NCBI GenBank assembly: GCA_965116695.1
Contig: OZ220706.1
Coordinates: 806,001-870,000 of the forward strand
Reading direction: 5' to 3'
Source of the DNA: JAJDTT01 sp965116695
Lineage (GTDB): Bacteria > Acidobacteriota > UBA6911 > RPQK01 > JAJDTT01
Length of the DNA stretch: 64,000 nucleotides
Below the pieces are notes generated by a model. The model had not been told where the DNA came from. It did no database searches and was given only the letters and a program-made list of their open reading frames with translations. The translations under genes and the position numbers were made by a program. Shown here piece by piece: positions 8,292 through 17,258 of this stretch (positions within the stretch are counted from its first letter, which is position 1; each line of letters opens with the position of its first letter).

Positions 8292-10731
8292 ACGCGATCC
8301 CGAATGACAGGGGAACGCCTGCACTCTTGGATCCCTTGGCCCGATAGTACAATGCTCCATCCTTGATAAAGATGGAGAGAGTTTCCTTTTCTTTCAATTT
8401 CCCCTGAATAATCAACTCCGAGACCGGATCTTCAATATGTTTCTGGATGGCCCGCCTCAGGGGACGGGCGCCATAGGAACGGTCCCGGCAAGTCTTGTTG
8501 ATGATCCATTTCTTCGCGCTCTTGCCCAACGATATCCGGATCTGCTTCTGGGAGAGGTTCTCGTTGCCCTTTTCGATGAGCAGGTCGACGATCTTTCCCA
8601 GGTCCTCTTCGGTGAGGGAATCGAACAGGATGAGGTCGTCCACCCGATTCAGGAACTCGGGATTGAAGACCCGCTTCACCTCTTCCATGATGACCTCTTC
8701 CACCTTATCCCTTCCCTGGTCCGTTCCGCTGGCAAACCCCATCTGGGGTTTGTTCATCAGGTACCGGGCTCCGATGTTGGAGGTCATGATGATGATGCTG
8801 TTCTTGAAGTCGACCGTGTTCCCGTGGGAGTCGGTCAACTGGCCGTCCTCGAAGACCTGCAGCAACAAGTTGAAGATGTCGAAGTGGGCTTTTTCGACTT
8901 CATCGAGAAGGACCACGCAATAGGGATTGCGCCGGACCCGTTCCGTCAACTGACCACCCTCTTCGTGCCCCACGTATCCGGGCGGCGAACCGATGAGCTT
9001 TGAGATCGAGTGTTTCTCCATGTACTCGGACATGTCGAATCGGATCAGGGACTTCTCGCTTCCGAACAGGAACTCGGCCAACGACTTGGCCAACTCGGTC
9101 TTGCCCACTCCCGTGGGCCCCAGGAACAGGAACGATCCCACGGGCCGGTTGGGATGCTTCATCCCGGCCCGGCTCCGGCGAATGGCGCGGGCGAGCGCGG
9201 AGACCGCCGTGTCCTGGCTGATGACGCGGCGGTGCAGGTCGGTCTCCATGCGCAGCAGCTTCTGCGTCTCTTCCTCGCGCAGGGCGCTCACCGGAATTCC
9301 GGTCCAGCGGGAGATGACCTCTTCGACATGTTTTCGGGCCACCACCGGGGTCACGCGATTCTTGAGCTTCCAGCGATCCTTGACGATCTTCAGGTTCTCG
9401 CGCTCCACCACCTCCCGGTCCTTGAGCTGGGCCGCCCGGTCGAATTCCTTGGCGGAAATGGCGTCGTCCACTTCCCGGACGGTCACCCGGATCTTCTGTT
9501 GGAGAACCGTCACCTCGTCGGGAAACGAGGTGTAGTTGAGCTTCACCCGGGCTCCGGCCTCATCCAGGACGTCGATGGCCTTGTCCGGCAGAAATCGATC
9601 GGGAATATAGCGATTGGAATGGCTGACCGCAGCCTTGATGGAATCGTCGTCGTACTTGACCCGGTGGAAGCTCTCGTAACGTTCCTTGATGCCGTGGATG
9701 ATCCGGATCGTCTCTTCTTCGTTTGTCGCCGCCACCTTGACCGACTGGAACCGGCGTTCCAATGCCCGGTCCTTCTCGATGAAACGGCGGTATTCGTATG
9801 GGGTCGTCGCCCCCACGCACTGGAGGTCCCCGCGTGACAGGGCCGGTTTCAGGATATTGGCCGCGTCCAGGGAGCCCTCCGCCGACCCGGCGCCCACCAG
9901 CGTGTGCAGTTCGTCGACGAAGATCACGAACTGAGGGTTCTCGATGATCTCCTTCATGATGGACTTCAGCCGTTCCTCGAACTGCCCCCGGTACTTGGTG
10001 CCGGCCACGATCAGGGAGATGTCCAGAGCCAGGATTCGTTTGTCCAGGAGCATGGCGGGAGCGTCGCCGTTGACGATTCTCTGGGCCAGGCCCTCCACGA
10101 TCGCCGTCTTGCCCACTCCCGGCTCACCGATCAGAGCCGGATTGTTCTTGGTCCGGCGGCAGAGAATCTGGGTGACGCGCTCGATCTCCGCCTCACGGCC
10201 GATGAGGGGGTCCAATTCGCCGCGCATGGCCGCTTCGGTCAGATCCCGGCTGAACTCGGTCAGGATCAGCGACTCCTTCACCTTGTGCGGGGTCGGACGT
10301 CCCGGATTTCCGGAGAGCTCATCCCGAACCCGCGCCAGGTGCAGCCCTTTTTCGCTCAGGATAGCGGAGGCCGCCGACTTCTCTTCCCGGAGCAGGCCCA
10401 GCAGAATGTGCTCGGTCCCGATATAGCTGCAAAGCAGGCGTTCCGCCTCCTCGGCGGCAAACGTGAGCACTCGCTTCGACTCATCGCTGAGAGGGAGTTC
10501 GACCGAAGTCGAAACCTTCTCCCGAACCCCCGAACGCCCCTCGATTTCCTTGCGAATCGCCTCCAGCGTGGCTTCGCTCCTGCGGAAGAAGCGGCTGGTG
10601 AGCCCCTTGTCCTCCCGGAGCAGTCCCAGCAGGATATGTTCCGTTTCGATGGAACGGGAACCGAGCTGGCTGGCCTCGTACCGGGCAAAGAAAATGACCC
10701 GCCTCGCCTTTTCCGTGTACTTCTCAAACAT
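8290..10731 (-). CDS. clpC: ATP-dependent Clp protease ATPase subunit ClpC
   Basis: 813 residues, typical of ClpC. Two N-terminal Clp-N repeats (about 1-145, each with TEHILLGLLRE) are followed by AAA-1 with Walker A GEPGVGKTAIVEGLAQ. A middle domain with a UVR-like segment (SAKEFDRAAQLKDREVVERE) precedes AAA-2 with GPTGVGKTELAKSLAEF and the Clp signature around SEYMEKHSISKLIGSPPGYVG. It unfolds substrates for ClpP, usually with adaptor help through the N-domain and middle domain. No clpP or mcsA/mcsB lies in the window. A weak promoter candidate and a hairpin occur just upstream. Confidence 0.95.
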   Translation of the reverse strand: MFEKYTEKARRVIFFARYEASQLGSRSIETEHILLGLLREDKGLTSRFFRRSEATLEAIRKEIEGRSGVREKVSTSVELPLSDESKRVLTFAAEEAERLLCSYIGTEHILLGLLREEKSAASAILSEKGLHLARVRDELSGNPGRPTPHKVKESLILTEFSRDLTEAAMRGELDPLIGREAEIERVTQILCRRTKNNPALIGEPGVGKTAIVEGLAQRIVNGDAPAMLLDKRILALDISLIVAGTKYRGQFEERLKSIMKEIIENPQFVIFVDELHTLVGAGSAEGSLDAANILKPALSRGDLQCVGATTPYEYRRFIEKDRALERRFQSVKVAATNEEETIRIIHGIKERYESFHRVKYDDDSIKAAVSHSNRYIPDRFLPDKAIDVLDEAGARVKLNYTSFPDEVTVLQQKIRVTVREVDDAISAKEFDRAAQLKDREVVERENLKIVKDRWKLKNRVTPVVARKHVEEVISRWTGIPVSALREEETQKLLRMETDLHRRVISQDTAVSALARAIRRSRAGMKHPNRPVGSFLFLGPTGVGKTELAKSLAEFLFGSEKSLIRFDMSEYMEKHSISKLIGSPPGYVGHEEGGQLTERVRRNPYCVVLLDEVEKAHFDIFNLLLQVFEDGQLTDSHGNTVDFKNSIIIMTSNIGARYLMNKPQMGFASGTDQGRDKVEEVIMEEVKRVFNPEFLNRVDDLILFDSLTEEDLGKIVDLLIEKGNENLSQKQIRISLGKSAKKWIINKTCRDRSYGARPLRRAIQKHIEDPVSELIIQGKLKEKETLSIFIKDGALYYRAKGSKSAGVPLSFGIA

Positions 10732-10732
10732 G

Positions 10733-10778
10733 AGGCGATTTCCGCCTAATATTTAGCAAACCGAAAATGCTCGGGCAA
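10733..10778 (-). promoter_or_regulatory. Possible clpC promoter and start-site hairpin
   Basis: On the minus strand TTGCCC (10773-10778) and TAAATA (10750-10755) are 17 bases apart, in an AT-rich patch unlike its surroundings. AGGCG-GAAAT-CGCCT at 10733-10747 forms a 5-bp hairpin immediately before the ATG and would cover the only purine-rich ribosome site. The -10 match is poor, so this is a weak call. The remainder of the gap up to 10904 shows nothing else I can support. Confidence 0.3.
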
Positions 10779-10904
10779 ACGGCTTGCCGAACCCGTCGAT
10801 TATACACACGCGTTGTGAACAAGCGGAGAAACGGAGTCGGCAAAACCACTCCGGGATCACGCCCGCTGACGATTGGATTCCCGGAAACAGGCGAAACCGT
10901 GGAC

Positions 10905-11185
10905 CTAGCCCGCATTTCTCACCAGGCCGCTTTGCGTATGATGAAAAAGAGTGTGTGTTTGCGCAATTGCGAGATTGTTGCCAAGTTATCTCCGGGACAC
11001 ACTGCGCTGGGCGCGCGCTCGCTGGTCTTTTCACCCTCAGCACGCACATGCTCCCTCAAACGTAGTCACCACTACGTTTTCAGTCGCGAGCACGCGGGGA
11101 TGATGAAGAGTCGGCGGCTAAAAGCCGCCGCTCCGGCGAAAATCCTGCGCGATCGTCACGCCCCCTGGTGAGATATGCGGGCTAG
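10905..11185. mobile_element. 281-bp element bounded by 22-bp terminal inverted repeats (MITE-like)
   Basis: The left end starts CTAGCCCGCATTTCTCACC and the right end finishes GGTGAGATATGCGGGCTAG. Over 22 bases the two are inverted repeats with one mismatch. Inside are a hairpin AAACGTAGT-CACC-ACTACGTTT and a perfect GGCGGCT-AAA-AGCCGCC stem near the right end. No transposase frame fits inside, so it resembles a non-autonomous element or a relic keeping both ends. The terminal CTAG at the right supplies the TAG stop codon of lolD (11182-11184). A clear target duplication is not visible; AC flanks both ends at most. Confidence 0.65.
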
Positions 11186-11853
11186 ACGAGTTTCCCCTGA
11201 ACGACCTCCTTGCGGACCCCGCAAAGATCCGCCAGGGAGGCATTGTGGGTCGCGATGAGTGAAGTGAGCCGGTGGCTTCGATGCACCTGATCCAGCAGTT
11301 CGTAGATTCGCTCGGAGGTCGCCGGATCCAGATTGCCCGTGGGTTCGTCGGCCAACAGCAGCCGGGGCTCGCCCGCCAGGGCGCGCGCGATTGCGACTCG
11401 CTGCTGCTCTCCGCCGGAGAGCTCGCCCGGCCGGTGGTGCATCCGGTCCCCCAATCCCACCTCTTCCAGGAGGTTTTCAGCCCGCTCGGAGGCTTCCTGA
11501 TGGGAGGTCCCCCGGAGCAGCAGGGGAAACATTGCGTTCTCCCGGGCGTTGAACTCGGGCAGAAGATAGTGGAACTGAAACACGAATCCCACGGTCCGGT
11601 TCCGGTACGCGGCCAGCTCCCTCCCCTGCAATCCGGTGATCTCAAGATCCCGGAAGCGAATGCTCCCCGAATCCGGTCTCTCCATTCCCCCCACCAGGTG
11701 CAGGAAGGTGCTTTTTCCCGAGCCGCTGGCCCCCGTGATGGCCACCATTTGCCCCGGCCGAACAGACAGGTTCAGATCCACCAGAATGCGCAGCCGCTCC
11801 CGCCCCGAACGATAGGACTTGGACAGTCCGCGAATCTCGAGAAGCTCACTCAT
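11182..11853 (-). CDS. lolD: Lipoprotein-releasing ABC transporter ATP-binding protein LolD
   Basis: About 223 residues from the ATG at 11853, which overlaps the lolC/E stop by eight bases. Walker A GASGSGKST, signature LSGGEQQRVAIARAL, Walker B LLLADEPTGNLDP and the switch histidine in IATHN are all present. VFQFHYLLPEFNARENAMFP is typical of LolD (E. coli: FQFHHLLPDFTALENV). LolD powers extraction of lipoproteins from the inner membrane for transfer to LolA. The last codon and stop coincide with the end of a terminal-inverted-repeat element, so the native C-terminus may have been altered slightly. Confidence 0.92.
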   Translation of the reverse strand: MSELLEIRGLSKSYRSGRERLRILVDLNLSVRPGQMVAITGASGSGKSTFLHLVGGMERPDSGSIRFRDLEITGLQGRELAAYRNRTVGFVFQFHYLLPEFNARENAMFPLLLRGTSHQEASERAENLLEEVGLGDRMHHRPGELSGGEQQRVAIARALAGEPRLLLADEPTGNLDPATSERIYELLDQVHRSHRLTSLIATHNASLADLCGVRKEVVQGKLV

Positions 11854-13075
11854 GACGGAGCCCCTCCACCGGATCCAAACGAGAAGCGGCGCGCGCCGGA
11901 TACAGGGTGGCGGCAAAACTGATGAGAACGGCCAGCAGCGAAACCACCACCAGATCCCACGGATTCAACTGGAAGGGGACGTACGGAATCGAATAGACGC
12001 GAGGTTCCAGCGCGATGACCTGCCAGGTGTCCAGGTACCAGGCGGTGACCGCTCCCAGGATGCCTCCCAGACTCGTGCCGGCCAACCCGATGATGAGGCC
12101 CTGGAGCATGAACACCGCGGTGACCGTTCGGGGAGTCCCTCCCATGGCGGTGATGATCGAAATATCCCGATTCTTGTCCATGACCATGAGGGTCAAGGTG
12201 CTGACGATGTTCAGGGCCGCGACCAGAACGATGAGTCCGATGGCGACGAACAGGGCCAGTTTCTCCAACTCCAGAGCGGCGAACAGCGGCCGGTTCAGTT
12301 CGATCCAGGTGTTCGTGGCAAACTCGCCGCCCAGCGCCTCCTGCACGGTCCTGGCCTGGCTCTCGACGGCGTAGATGTCCTCGACACGCATTTCCAACGC
12401 CGACGCCTGGTCCTTCTCAAGGCCGAAAAAGGACTGCGCGGCGGCCAGCGGCACCAGCGCCCAATTGGAGTCGTATTCCCACAATCCGGACTCGAAGAGA
12501 GCCACGACCCGGAAACTTCCGATCCGCAGATTGGGGCCGAAGGGTCTGAGCTCACCCTTCAGTCCGTAGGCCCGAACCGGTTCTCCAACCAGCGCTCCCA
12601 GGGATCCCGCCAGGTCCTTCCCGAGGATGATGGGAAAGGGCTTGCCGCCGTCATGGAATCCCGCCGTGGTCCCCTCGATGATGGAAACGCTCGTAGCGGA
12701 AGGCCGGCCCGGATCGCCTCCGATCCCCTTCAGGATTGCCCCCTTCTGTCTCGAGCCGGACTGCAACATGGTCTGACCGTAGACCGTCGGCACGACGCTC
12801 TTGATTCCAGGCATCCGGCTCAGGGCGCCGGCGATCCCCTGATAGTCCGGGATGGCCCGCTCCCGGGCCGGCAGGAGATTGAGATGCGAGGTGGCGCCCA
12901 GAATCCGGGCCTGGAATTCCCGCTGCAGGCCGTTGTTCAGAGCCAGGGCGATGGTGAGGGCCATCACGCCGGCCGCCACCCCGACCACCGAGATGATGCT
13001 GATGACCGAGATGACCGCCTGTTTGCGCCGTGCTCGAAGATAGCGGAGGGCGACAAACAGCTCGAAACGCAACAC
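11846..13075 (-). CDS. Lipoprotein-releasing ABC transporter permease LolC/LolE
   Basis: 409 residues with the FtsX-like layout: one N-terminal transmembrane helix (about 20-45), a large periplasmic domain (about 46-265), and three more helices. FELFVALRYLRARRKQAVISVISIISVVGVAAGVMAL is the standard LolC/E opening, and the C-terminus carries YPARAASRLDPVEGLRHE. With LolD it forms the LolCDE-type complex; a single permease gene suggests a homodimeric LolF-like arrangement, as in many non-enteric bacteria. It follows lysS by 65 bases. Which of LolC, LolE or LolF it matches best cannot be settled by eye. Confidence 0.9.
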   Translation of the reverse strand: MLRFELFVALRYLRARRKQAVISVISIISVVGVAAGVMALTIALALNNGLQREFQARILGATSHLNLLPARERAIPDYQGIAGALSRMPGIKSVVPTVYGQTMLQSGSRQKGAILKGIGGDPGRPSATSVSIIEGTTAGFHDGGKPFPIILGKDLAGSLGALVGEPVRAYGLKGELRPFGPNLRIGSFRVVALFESGLWEYDSNWALVPLAAAQSFFGLEKDQASALEMRVEDIYAVESQARTVQEALGGEFATNTWIELNRPLFAALELEKLALFVAIGLIVLVAALNIVSTLTLMVMDKNRDISIITAMGGTPRTVTAVFMLQGLIIGLAGTSLGGILGAVTAWYLDTWQVIALEPRVYSIPYVPFQLNPWDLVVVSLLAVLISFAATLYPARAASRLDPVEGLRHE

Positions 13076-13140
13076 CGTCCCTCATTTCGCCGCCCGGGCG
13101 CCGCCTCCGAATGCGGCCAACCCGGGCGAATCCTTGCCGT

Positions 13141-14658
13141 TCACTCCGTGTTCCGCGAGTCCCTTTCCCGCCGTGACGGGCGGAGATGGGGAAAGAGAAT
13201 CACTTCCCGGATGGAAGGAGAGTTGGTCAGCAGCATGGCGAGGCGATCGATGCCGATTCCCTCGCCGGCCACCGGCGGCATTCCGTACTCGAGGGCCCGA
13301 ACGTAGTCCTCGTCCATCTCGTGGGCTTCTTCGTTTCCCTGCTCCCGGTCGATGAGCTGCTCCCGGAATCGCTCCCTCTGCTCTTCCGGGTCGTTCAGCT
13401 CGCTGTAGGCGTTGGCCAGCTCCAGACCTCCGGCGAAGAGCTCGAACCGCTCGGTGAACCGGGGGTCGCCGGCTTTCCGCTTGGACAGCGGGGACAACTG
13501 CGCCGGAAAATCATAGATGAAGGTGGGCTGAATCAAGTGTTTCTCGGCCACCGTTTCGAACAGCAGTCCAAGCATCCGATCCCAACTCGTTCCCGGAGGC
13601 ACCCCCACGTTCCGGTCCCGAAGCAGGGTTTCGAGCGCCGCCGGGTCCATCAGGCTTCCGGACGAAGGGATCCGGGGACCGGGCCAGAATTCCCGAATCG
13701 ACTCCACCATGCTGTAGCGCCGAAACGAGGAGAAGTCGATGGTCGACGGCCCGAACTCCACCTCCAGCCCTTGGCAGACCTCGCGGACCAGCCCCTTCAA
13801 CATCTCTTCCGTCAGATCCATCAGGTCGCCGTAGTCGCTGTAGGCCTGGTAGAACTCCAACATGGTGAACTCGGGATTGTGCCGGGTGGACACGCCCTCG
13901 TTTCGAAAATTCCGGTTGATCTCGTACACCCGATCCAACCCGCCCACGACCAGGCGTTTGAGGTAGAGCTCCGGCGCGATCCTCAGGAACAAGGGGATTC
14001 CCAGCGCTTCGTGATAAGTCTTGAACGGCCGCGCCGTCGCACCCCCCGCCAGCGTCTGCATCATGGGAGTTTCCACTTCCAGGAACCCCCTGTCCTCCAG
14101 AAAGCGGCGGAGGAACGAGATGATCCGGTTGCGGCGGACGAATACGGACCGCACGCGCGGGTTGGCCATCAGGTCCAGATAGCGTTGGCGGTATCGCACC
14201 TCGACGTCGGCCAGGCCGTGCCACTTCTCGGGAAGGGGCCGCATCGACTTGGACAACAACTGAACCGAATCGGCGAAGACCGTCAGTTCACCCGTGCGGG
14301 TCCGCAGCAACTCGCCCTCCGCTCCCAGAAAATCCCCGATGTCCAGCAACCGGAACAGATCGTGTTCCTCCGGTCCCACCCGGTCGCGGCGCACGTAGAT
14401 CTGGAGCCGGCCTCCGCCCTGGCTCAGGTGGGCGAAGCTGACCTTGCCGTGGCCGCGGATCGAAACGATGCGGCCCGCGGTTCGAACCTTGTGCCGCGCG
14501 GACTCCAGCTCCGGCGCCTCCAGGTGGGAGTAGTTCTCCAGAATCCGGGGAATCTCGTGGGTCAGGTCGTAGTTGGCGGGATAGGGATCATGGCCGCCGG
14601 CCCGTATGCGCCGCAGTTTCTCCAACCGCCGGCCGATCAGCTCGTTTCCGGAAGTCAT
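13141..14658 (-). CDS. lysS: Lysyl-tRNA synthetase, class II
   Basis: 505 residues. An N-terminal OB-fold anticodon domain (about 55-150; VRTAGRIVSIRGHGKVSFAHL) precedes a class II catalytic core. Motif 2 is FRNEGVSTRHNPEFTMLEFY and motif 3 is GIGIDRLAMLLTNSPSIREV. It charges tRNA-Lys in the cytoplasm. It lies between nusB and lolC/E with short gaps, so it appears embedded in the envelope gene chain; lysS next to lolCDE is found in other diderms. The sequence shows no truncation. Confidence 0.95.
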   Translation of the reverse strand: MTSGNELIGRRLEKLRRIRAGGHDPYPANYDLTHEIPRILENYSHLEAPELESARHKVRTAGRIVSIRGHGKVSFAHLSQGGGRLQIYVRRDRVGPEEHDLFRLLDIGDFLGAEGELLRTRTGELTVFADSVQLLSKSMRPLPEKWHGLADVEVRYRQRYLDLMANPRVRSVFVRRNRIISFLRRFLEDRGFLEVETPMMQTLAGGATARPFKTYHEALGIPLFLRIAPELYLKRLVVGGLDRVYEINRNFRNEGVSTRHNPEFTMLEFYQAYSDYGDLMDLTEEMLKGLVREVCQGLEVEFGPSTIDFSSFRRYSMVESIREFWPGPRIPSSGSLMDPAALETLLRDRNVGVPPGTSWDRMLGLLFETVAEKHLIQPTFIYDFPAQLSPLSKRKAGDPRFTERFELFAGGLELANAYSELNDPEEQRERFREQLIDREQGNEEAHEMDEDYVRALEYGMPPVAGEGIGIDRLAMLLTNSPSIREVILFPHLRPSRRERDSRNTE

Positions 14659-14721
14659 GGTTCCGATCCCTGCCGCCGGGTCCTCCCTGCCTGGCGTCCG
14701 GCGCCCGTCATGCCGCTTGAC

Positions 14722-15138
14722 TCAACCGGTCTCCCGTTCGGCATCCAGTTCCTTGCGGATGGCGTCCAGAATACCGTTGACGAAGTCCGCCGACCGCTCG
14801 GTGCCATATTTTCGCGCGATCTCGATGGCCTCGTCGATGACCACCACCTTGGGCGTGTCCAGAAAGAGGAACTCCGCGACTCCCAGGCGCAGCACGTTTC
14901 GATCGACCGCCGAAATTCTCCTCAATTTCCAGTTGTCGCAATGACGTTGGATCAGGTCGTCGATCCTGCTCCTGTCTTGCAGTGACTTCCCGAACAAGCG
15001 GCCGGTGAAGCTGCGGGTCTCTACGGCCGCGGCATGGCGGTCCCAGAAGGACCGTTCTACGACGGCGCCGGGGTCCCGGGTCACTTCCTGCTGATAGAGC
15101 ATCTGCAGGGCATATTCGCGCGCCCTCCTTCGGCTCAT
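14722..15138 (-). CDS. nusB: Transcription antitermination factor NusB
   Basis: 138 residues, all-helical, beginning RRRAREYALQMLYQQEV and containing ISAVDRNVLRLGVAEFLFLDTPKVVVIDEAIEIARKYG, the NusB core, and a typical C-terminal FVNGILDAI. NusB binds boxA RNA with NusE (S10) during rRNA transcription. ribH lies just upstream, the common ribH-nusB pairing, although here a 139-base gap with no recognisable gene separates them. Confidence 0.93.
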   Translation of the reverse strand: MSRRRAREYALQMLYQQEVTRDPGAVVERSFWDRHAAAVETRSFTGRLFGKSLQDRSRIDDLIQRHCDNWKLRRISAVDRNVLRLGVAEFLFLDTPKVVVIDEAIEIARKYGTERSADFVNGILDAIRKELDAERETG

Positions 15139-15277
15139 AGCGAACTACTGAACCCGCAGAAGGGTCCCTCCAGCCGGTGGGATCGATGGTCTTGCACCCG
15201 GAAGGAGGTCATTCCCGGTCTGAACACCGGCACGGGAGGCCAGGGAGTGCATCCCTTCCGCCCATCCAGCCGGCCCA

Positions 15278-15751
15278 TCAGCCGTCCGCCAGCTTCTGAC
15301 GGGCCAAGTCGGCCATTTCCACCGCGGCGGACGCTGCTTCCGCCCCTTTGTTGCCATGTTTCAAGCCGGCGCGATTGATGGCTTGTTCGGTGGTATCCGC
15401 CGTGATCAGGCCGTAGGTGATGGGGACGTCCTGTTCCAATGCCAATCGCGACAGGGCCCCCGTCACATGCGTAGCCAGGTATTCGTAATGGTCGGTCTCT
15501 CCCCGAATCAGGGTTCCGAGACAGACCACCGCATCGCAGATCCCGGCCGTAGCCAGTTTTCGGGCGGCAAACGGGATTTCGAAGCTCCCGGGCACATGAA
15601 CGACGGTCACTCCGTCATCCGGGACTCCGAGCCGGTGGAGCACGCCCAACGCGCCCGTCAGAAGCCGATCGGTGACCAACTCGTTGAACCGGCTGACCAC
15701 CACGCCGATCCTGAGGTCCGCGCCATTCATGCGTCCTGTGATTTCCTTCAC
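15278..15751 (-). CDS. ribH: 6,7-dimethyl-8-ribityllumazine synthase
   Basis: 157 residues from a GTG at 15751 with GGGAGAGA upstream; an ATG at 15730 is an alternative. RIGVVVSRFNELVTDRLL, HVPGSFEIPFAARKLA, GTLIRGETDHYEYLATHVT and PITYGLITADTTEQAINRAG are the substrate-binding segments of RibH, with the catalytic histidine in the ETDHYEY segment. It catalyses the penultimate step of riboflavin synthesis. No other rib genes are present nearby and no FMN riboswitch was recognised. Confidence 0.95.
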   Translation of the reverse strand: MKEITGRMNGADLRIGVVVSRFNELVTDRLLTGALGVLHRLGVPDDGVTVVHVPGSFEIPFAARKLATAGICDAVVCLGTLIRGETDHYEYLATHVTGALSRLALEQDVPITYGLITADTTEQAINRAGLKHGNKGAEAASAAVEMADLARQKLADG

Positions 15752-15830
15752 GTCCGTCTCTCCCGGACCCCAGTCTACTACGACTTGCCGTCCGCAGTGA
15801 CTTTTGTCACGGGTTGCCGGGCCTTCGGCG

Positions 15831-16613
15831 TCATCGGCCCTTGAAACGGGGCCGTCTCTTCTCCATGAAGGCCCGGGTCCCCTCCTTCATGTCATCCGTG
15901 CCGGAAGCCAGCCCGAAGAGGGCCGTCTCCAGGTCGAGCCCGGCTTGCAGGGACAGGTCGTAACCTCGATTGACCGCCTCGAAACAGTACCTGACGGCCA
16001 AGGGGGCCTGCCCGGCGATCCGGGACGCCAGTTCGCGGCAGGTGGACAGAAGGTCCTCCGGATTTACGACGCGGCTCACCAGACCGGCCTCCAGAGCCTC
16101 CCGGGCGGTCATGGTCCTGCCGCAAAGCAACAACTCGAGAGCCTTGGAGCGTCCCACGATCCGGGCCAGGCGTTGGGTGCCTCCGTAGCCGGGAATGATG
16201 CCCAGCTTCACTTCAGGCAACCCGATTCGAGCATCCGTTCCGGCAATCCGGAGGTGGCACGCCAATGCCAGCTCGCAGCCCCCGCCGAGACAGAAGCCCC
16301 GCACCGCAGCCAGAACCGGCTTGGACCCGCGCTCGATACGATTCAGGACAGCATGGCCACGCCGCGAGAACGCCTGGGAGGTCTCGGCGTTCAGCCGGTG
16401 GACCTCAGGGATGTCGGCTCCGGCGGAAAACGCCTTCCCGGCACCTGAGAGGAGCACGATACGGACCCTCTCATCCCGTTCCAGGGACCGGAAGGCCGCA
16501 TCCAACTCCCGAATCGTTTCCTCGTTCAAGGCGTTCAGGACCTCCGGCCGTTCCAGGGTGAGCTCTGCCACCCCACCCGAATCGATCTCCAGCCTCAGGT
16601 TCCTGAATTTCAT
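15831..16613 (-). CDS. Enoyl-CoA hydratase/isomerase family protein
   Basis: 260 residues with the crotonase fold. KAFSAGADIPEVHRL and VLAAVRGFCLGGGCELALACHLRIA form the oxyanion-hole and first catalytic Glu region. GLPEVKLGIIPGYGGTQRLARIVG supplies the second catalytic Glu, so both glutamates of true hydratases are retained. It probably acts in fatty acid beta-oxidation or a similar CoA pathway. It sits between pgsA and ribH with no pathway partner nearby, so its substrate cannot be told from context. Confidence 0.9.
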   Translation of the reverse strand: MKFRNLRLEIDSGGVAELTLERPEVLNALNEETIRELDAAFRSLERDERVRIVLLSGAGKAFSAGADIPEVHRLNAETSQAFSRRGHAVLNRIERGSKPVLAAVRGFCLGGGCELALACHLRIAGTDARIGLPEVKLGIIPGYGGTQRLARIVGRSKALELLLCGRTMTAREALEAGLVSRVVNPEDLLSTCRELASRIAGQAPLAVRYCFEAVNRGYDLSLQAGLDLETALFGLASGTDDMKEGTRAFMEKRRPRFKGR

Positions 16614-16648
16614 GACTTGGCTGACTCAGCTCCCCAAATGCAGGCGAT

Positions 16649-17200
16649 TCACCCCCGGTTGCAGGCCAGGACACGAACGCCGCGGACCAGGTACTGGACG
16701 CCGCTGCCCACCGTCACAAGGGCCGTCAGACCGAAGAGACCGGCGTGAAACGGTATTCGCCACGGGATCGCGTTGTCCACGAGGACCACCAGGATGGTTG
16801 TGAACTGGGAAAGGGTGGACAACTTCCCCAGCATGGACGGCGGAAACGCCCTGGTGCCGGACAAGACGTAGGCCGAGAGGGCGCCGATTCCAAGAATCAG
16901 GTCCCGCGCCACCACCGACAGAGTCAACCAATGCGGAATCCGGACCTCCAGTGCCGGGTTCTCCAGGGAGAGCACGACCAGAGCGCCGACCATCAGGAGC
17001 TTGTCGGCCAAGGGATCCAGAAATCTGCCCAGGGCGGTCCGCTGGCCGTATTTCCGGGCGATGTGTCCGTCCAGCAGATCCGTAGCCCCGGACAGAAGGA
17101 ACACCGCCAGAGCCGTCCCGACCGACCCGGAAGCGACCAGTCCCACCAATAGCGGAACCGAAAGGATACGAAGCAACGTGAGCTGGTTCGCTGCGGTCAT
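16649..17200 (-). CDS. pgsA: CDP-alcohol phosphatidyltransferase (PgsA-like)
   Basis: About 183 residues from the ATG at 17200; a GTG two codons earlier is possible. DLLDGHIARKYGQRTALGRF followed by LDPLADK fits the CDP-alcohol phosphotransferase motif DG-x2-AR-x8-G-x3-D-x3-D. Five or six hydrophobic helices follow. PgsA joins CDP-diacylglycerol and glycerol-3-phosphate in the inner membrane, the committed step to phosphatidylglycerol. The family includes other acceptor alcohols, so the exact product is inferred from length and similarity. Confidence 0.85.
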   Translation of the reverse strand: MTAANQLTLLRILSVPLLVGLVASGSVGTALAVFLLSGATDLLDGHIARKYGQRTALGRFLDPLADKLLMVGALVVLSLENPALEVRIPHWLTLSVVARDLILGIGALSAYVLSGTRAFPPSMLGKLSTLSQFTTILVVLVDNAIPWRIPFHAGLFGLTALVTVGSGVQYLVRGVRVLACNRG

Positions 17201-17258
17201 GGCCACCCACCGCCAATTCGTTCCATTACCCCCCGGCGCCGGTCAAGATCTCAAGGGG

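Noticed and set aside
5682..8366. An 894-codon plus-strand open frame opposite bamA
   Set aside because: Antisense shadow of bamA; no start context, no recognisable fold, Leu/Val/Asp-rich sequence typical of reverse frames of GC-rich genes.
10767..11171. A 134-codon plus-strand frame in the gap before clpC
   Set aside because: It crosses the inverted-repeat element and two hairpins, has no ribosome site and no family resemblance, so I treat it as chance.
15139..15277. Possible small gene between nusB and ribH
   Set aside because: No frame with a ribosome site fits the 139-base gap without running into ribH, and no hairpin or motif stands out.
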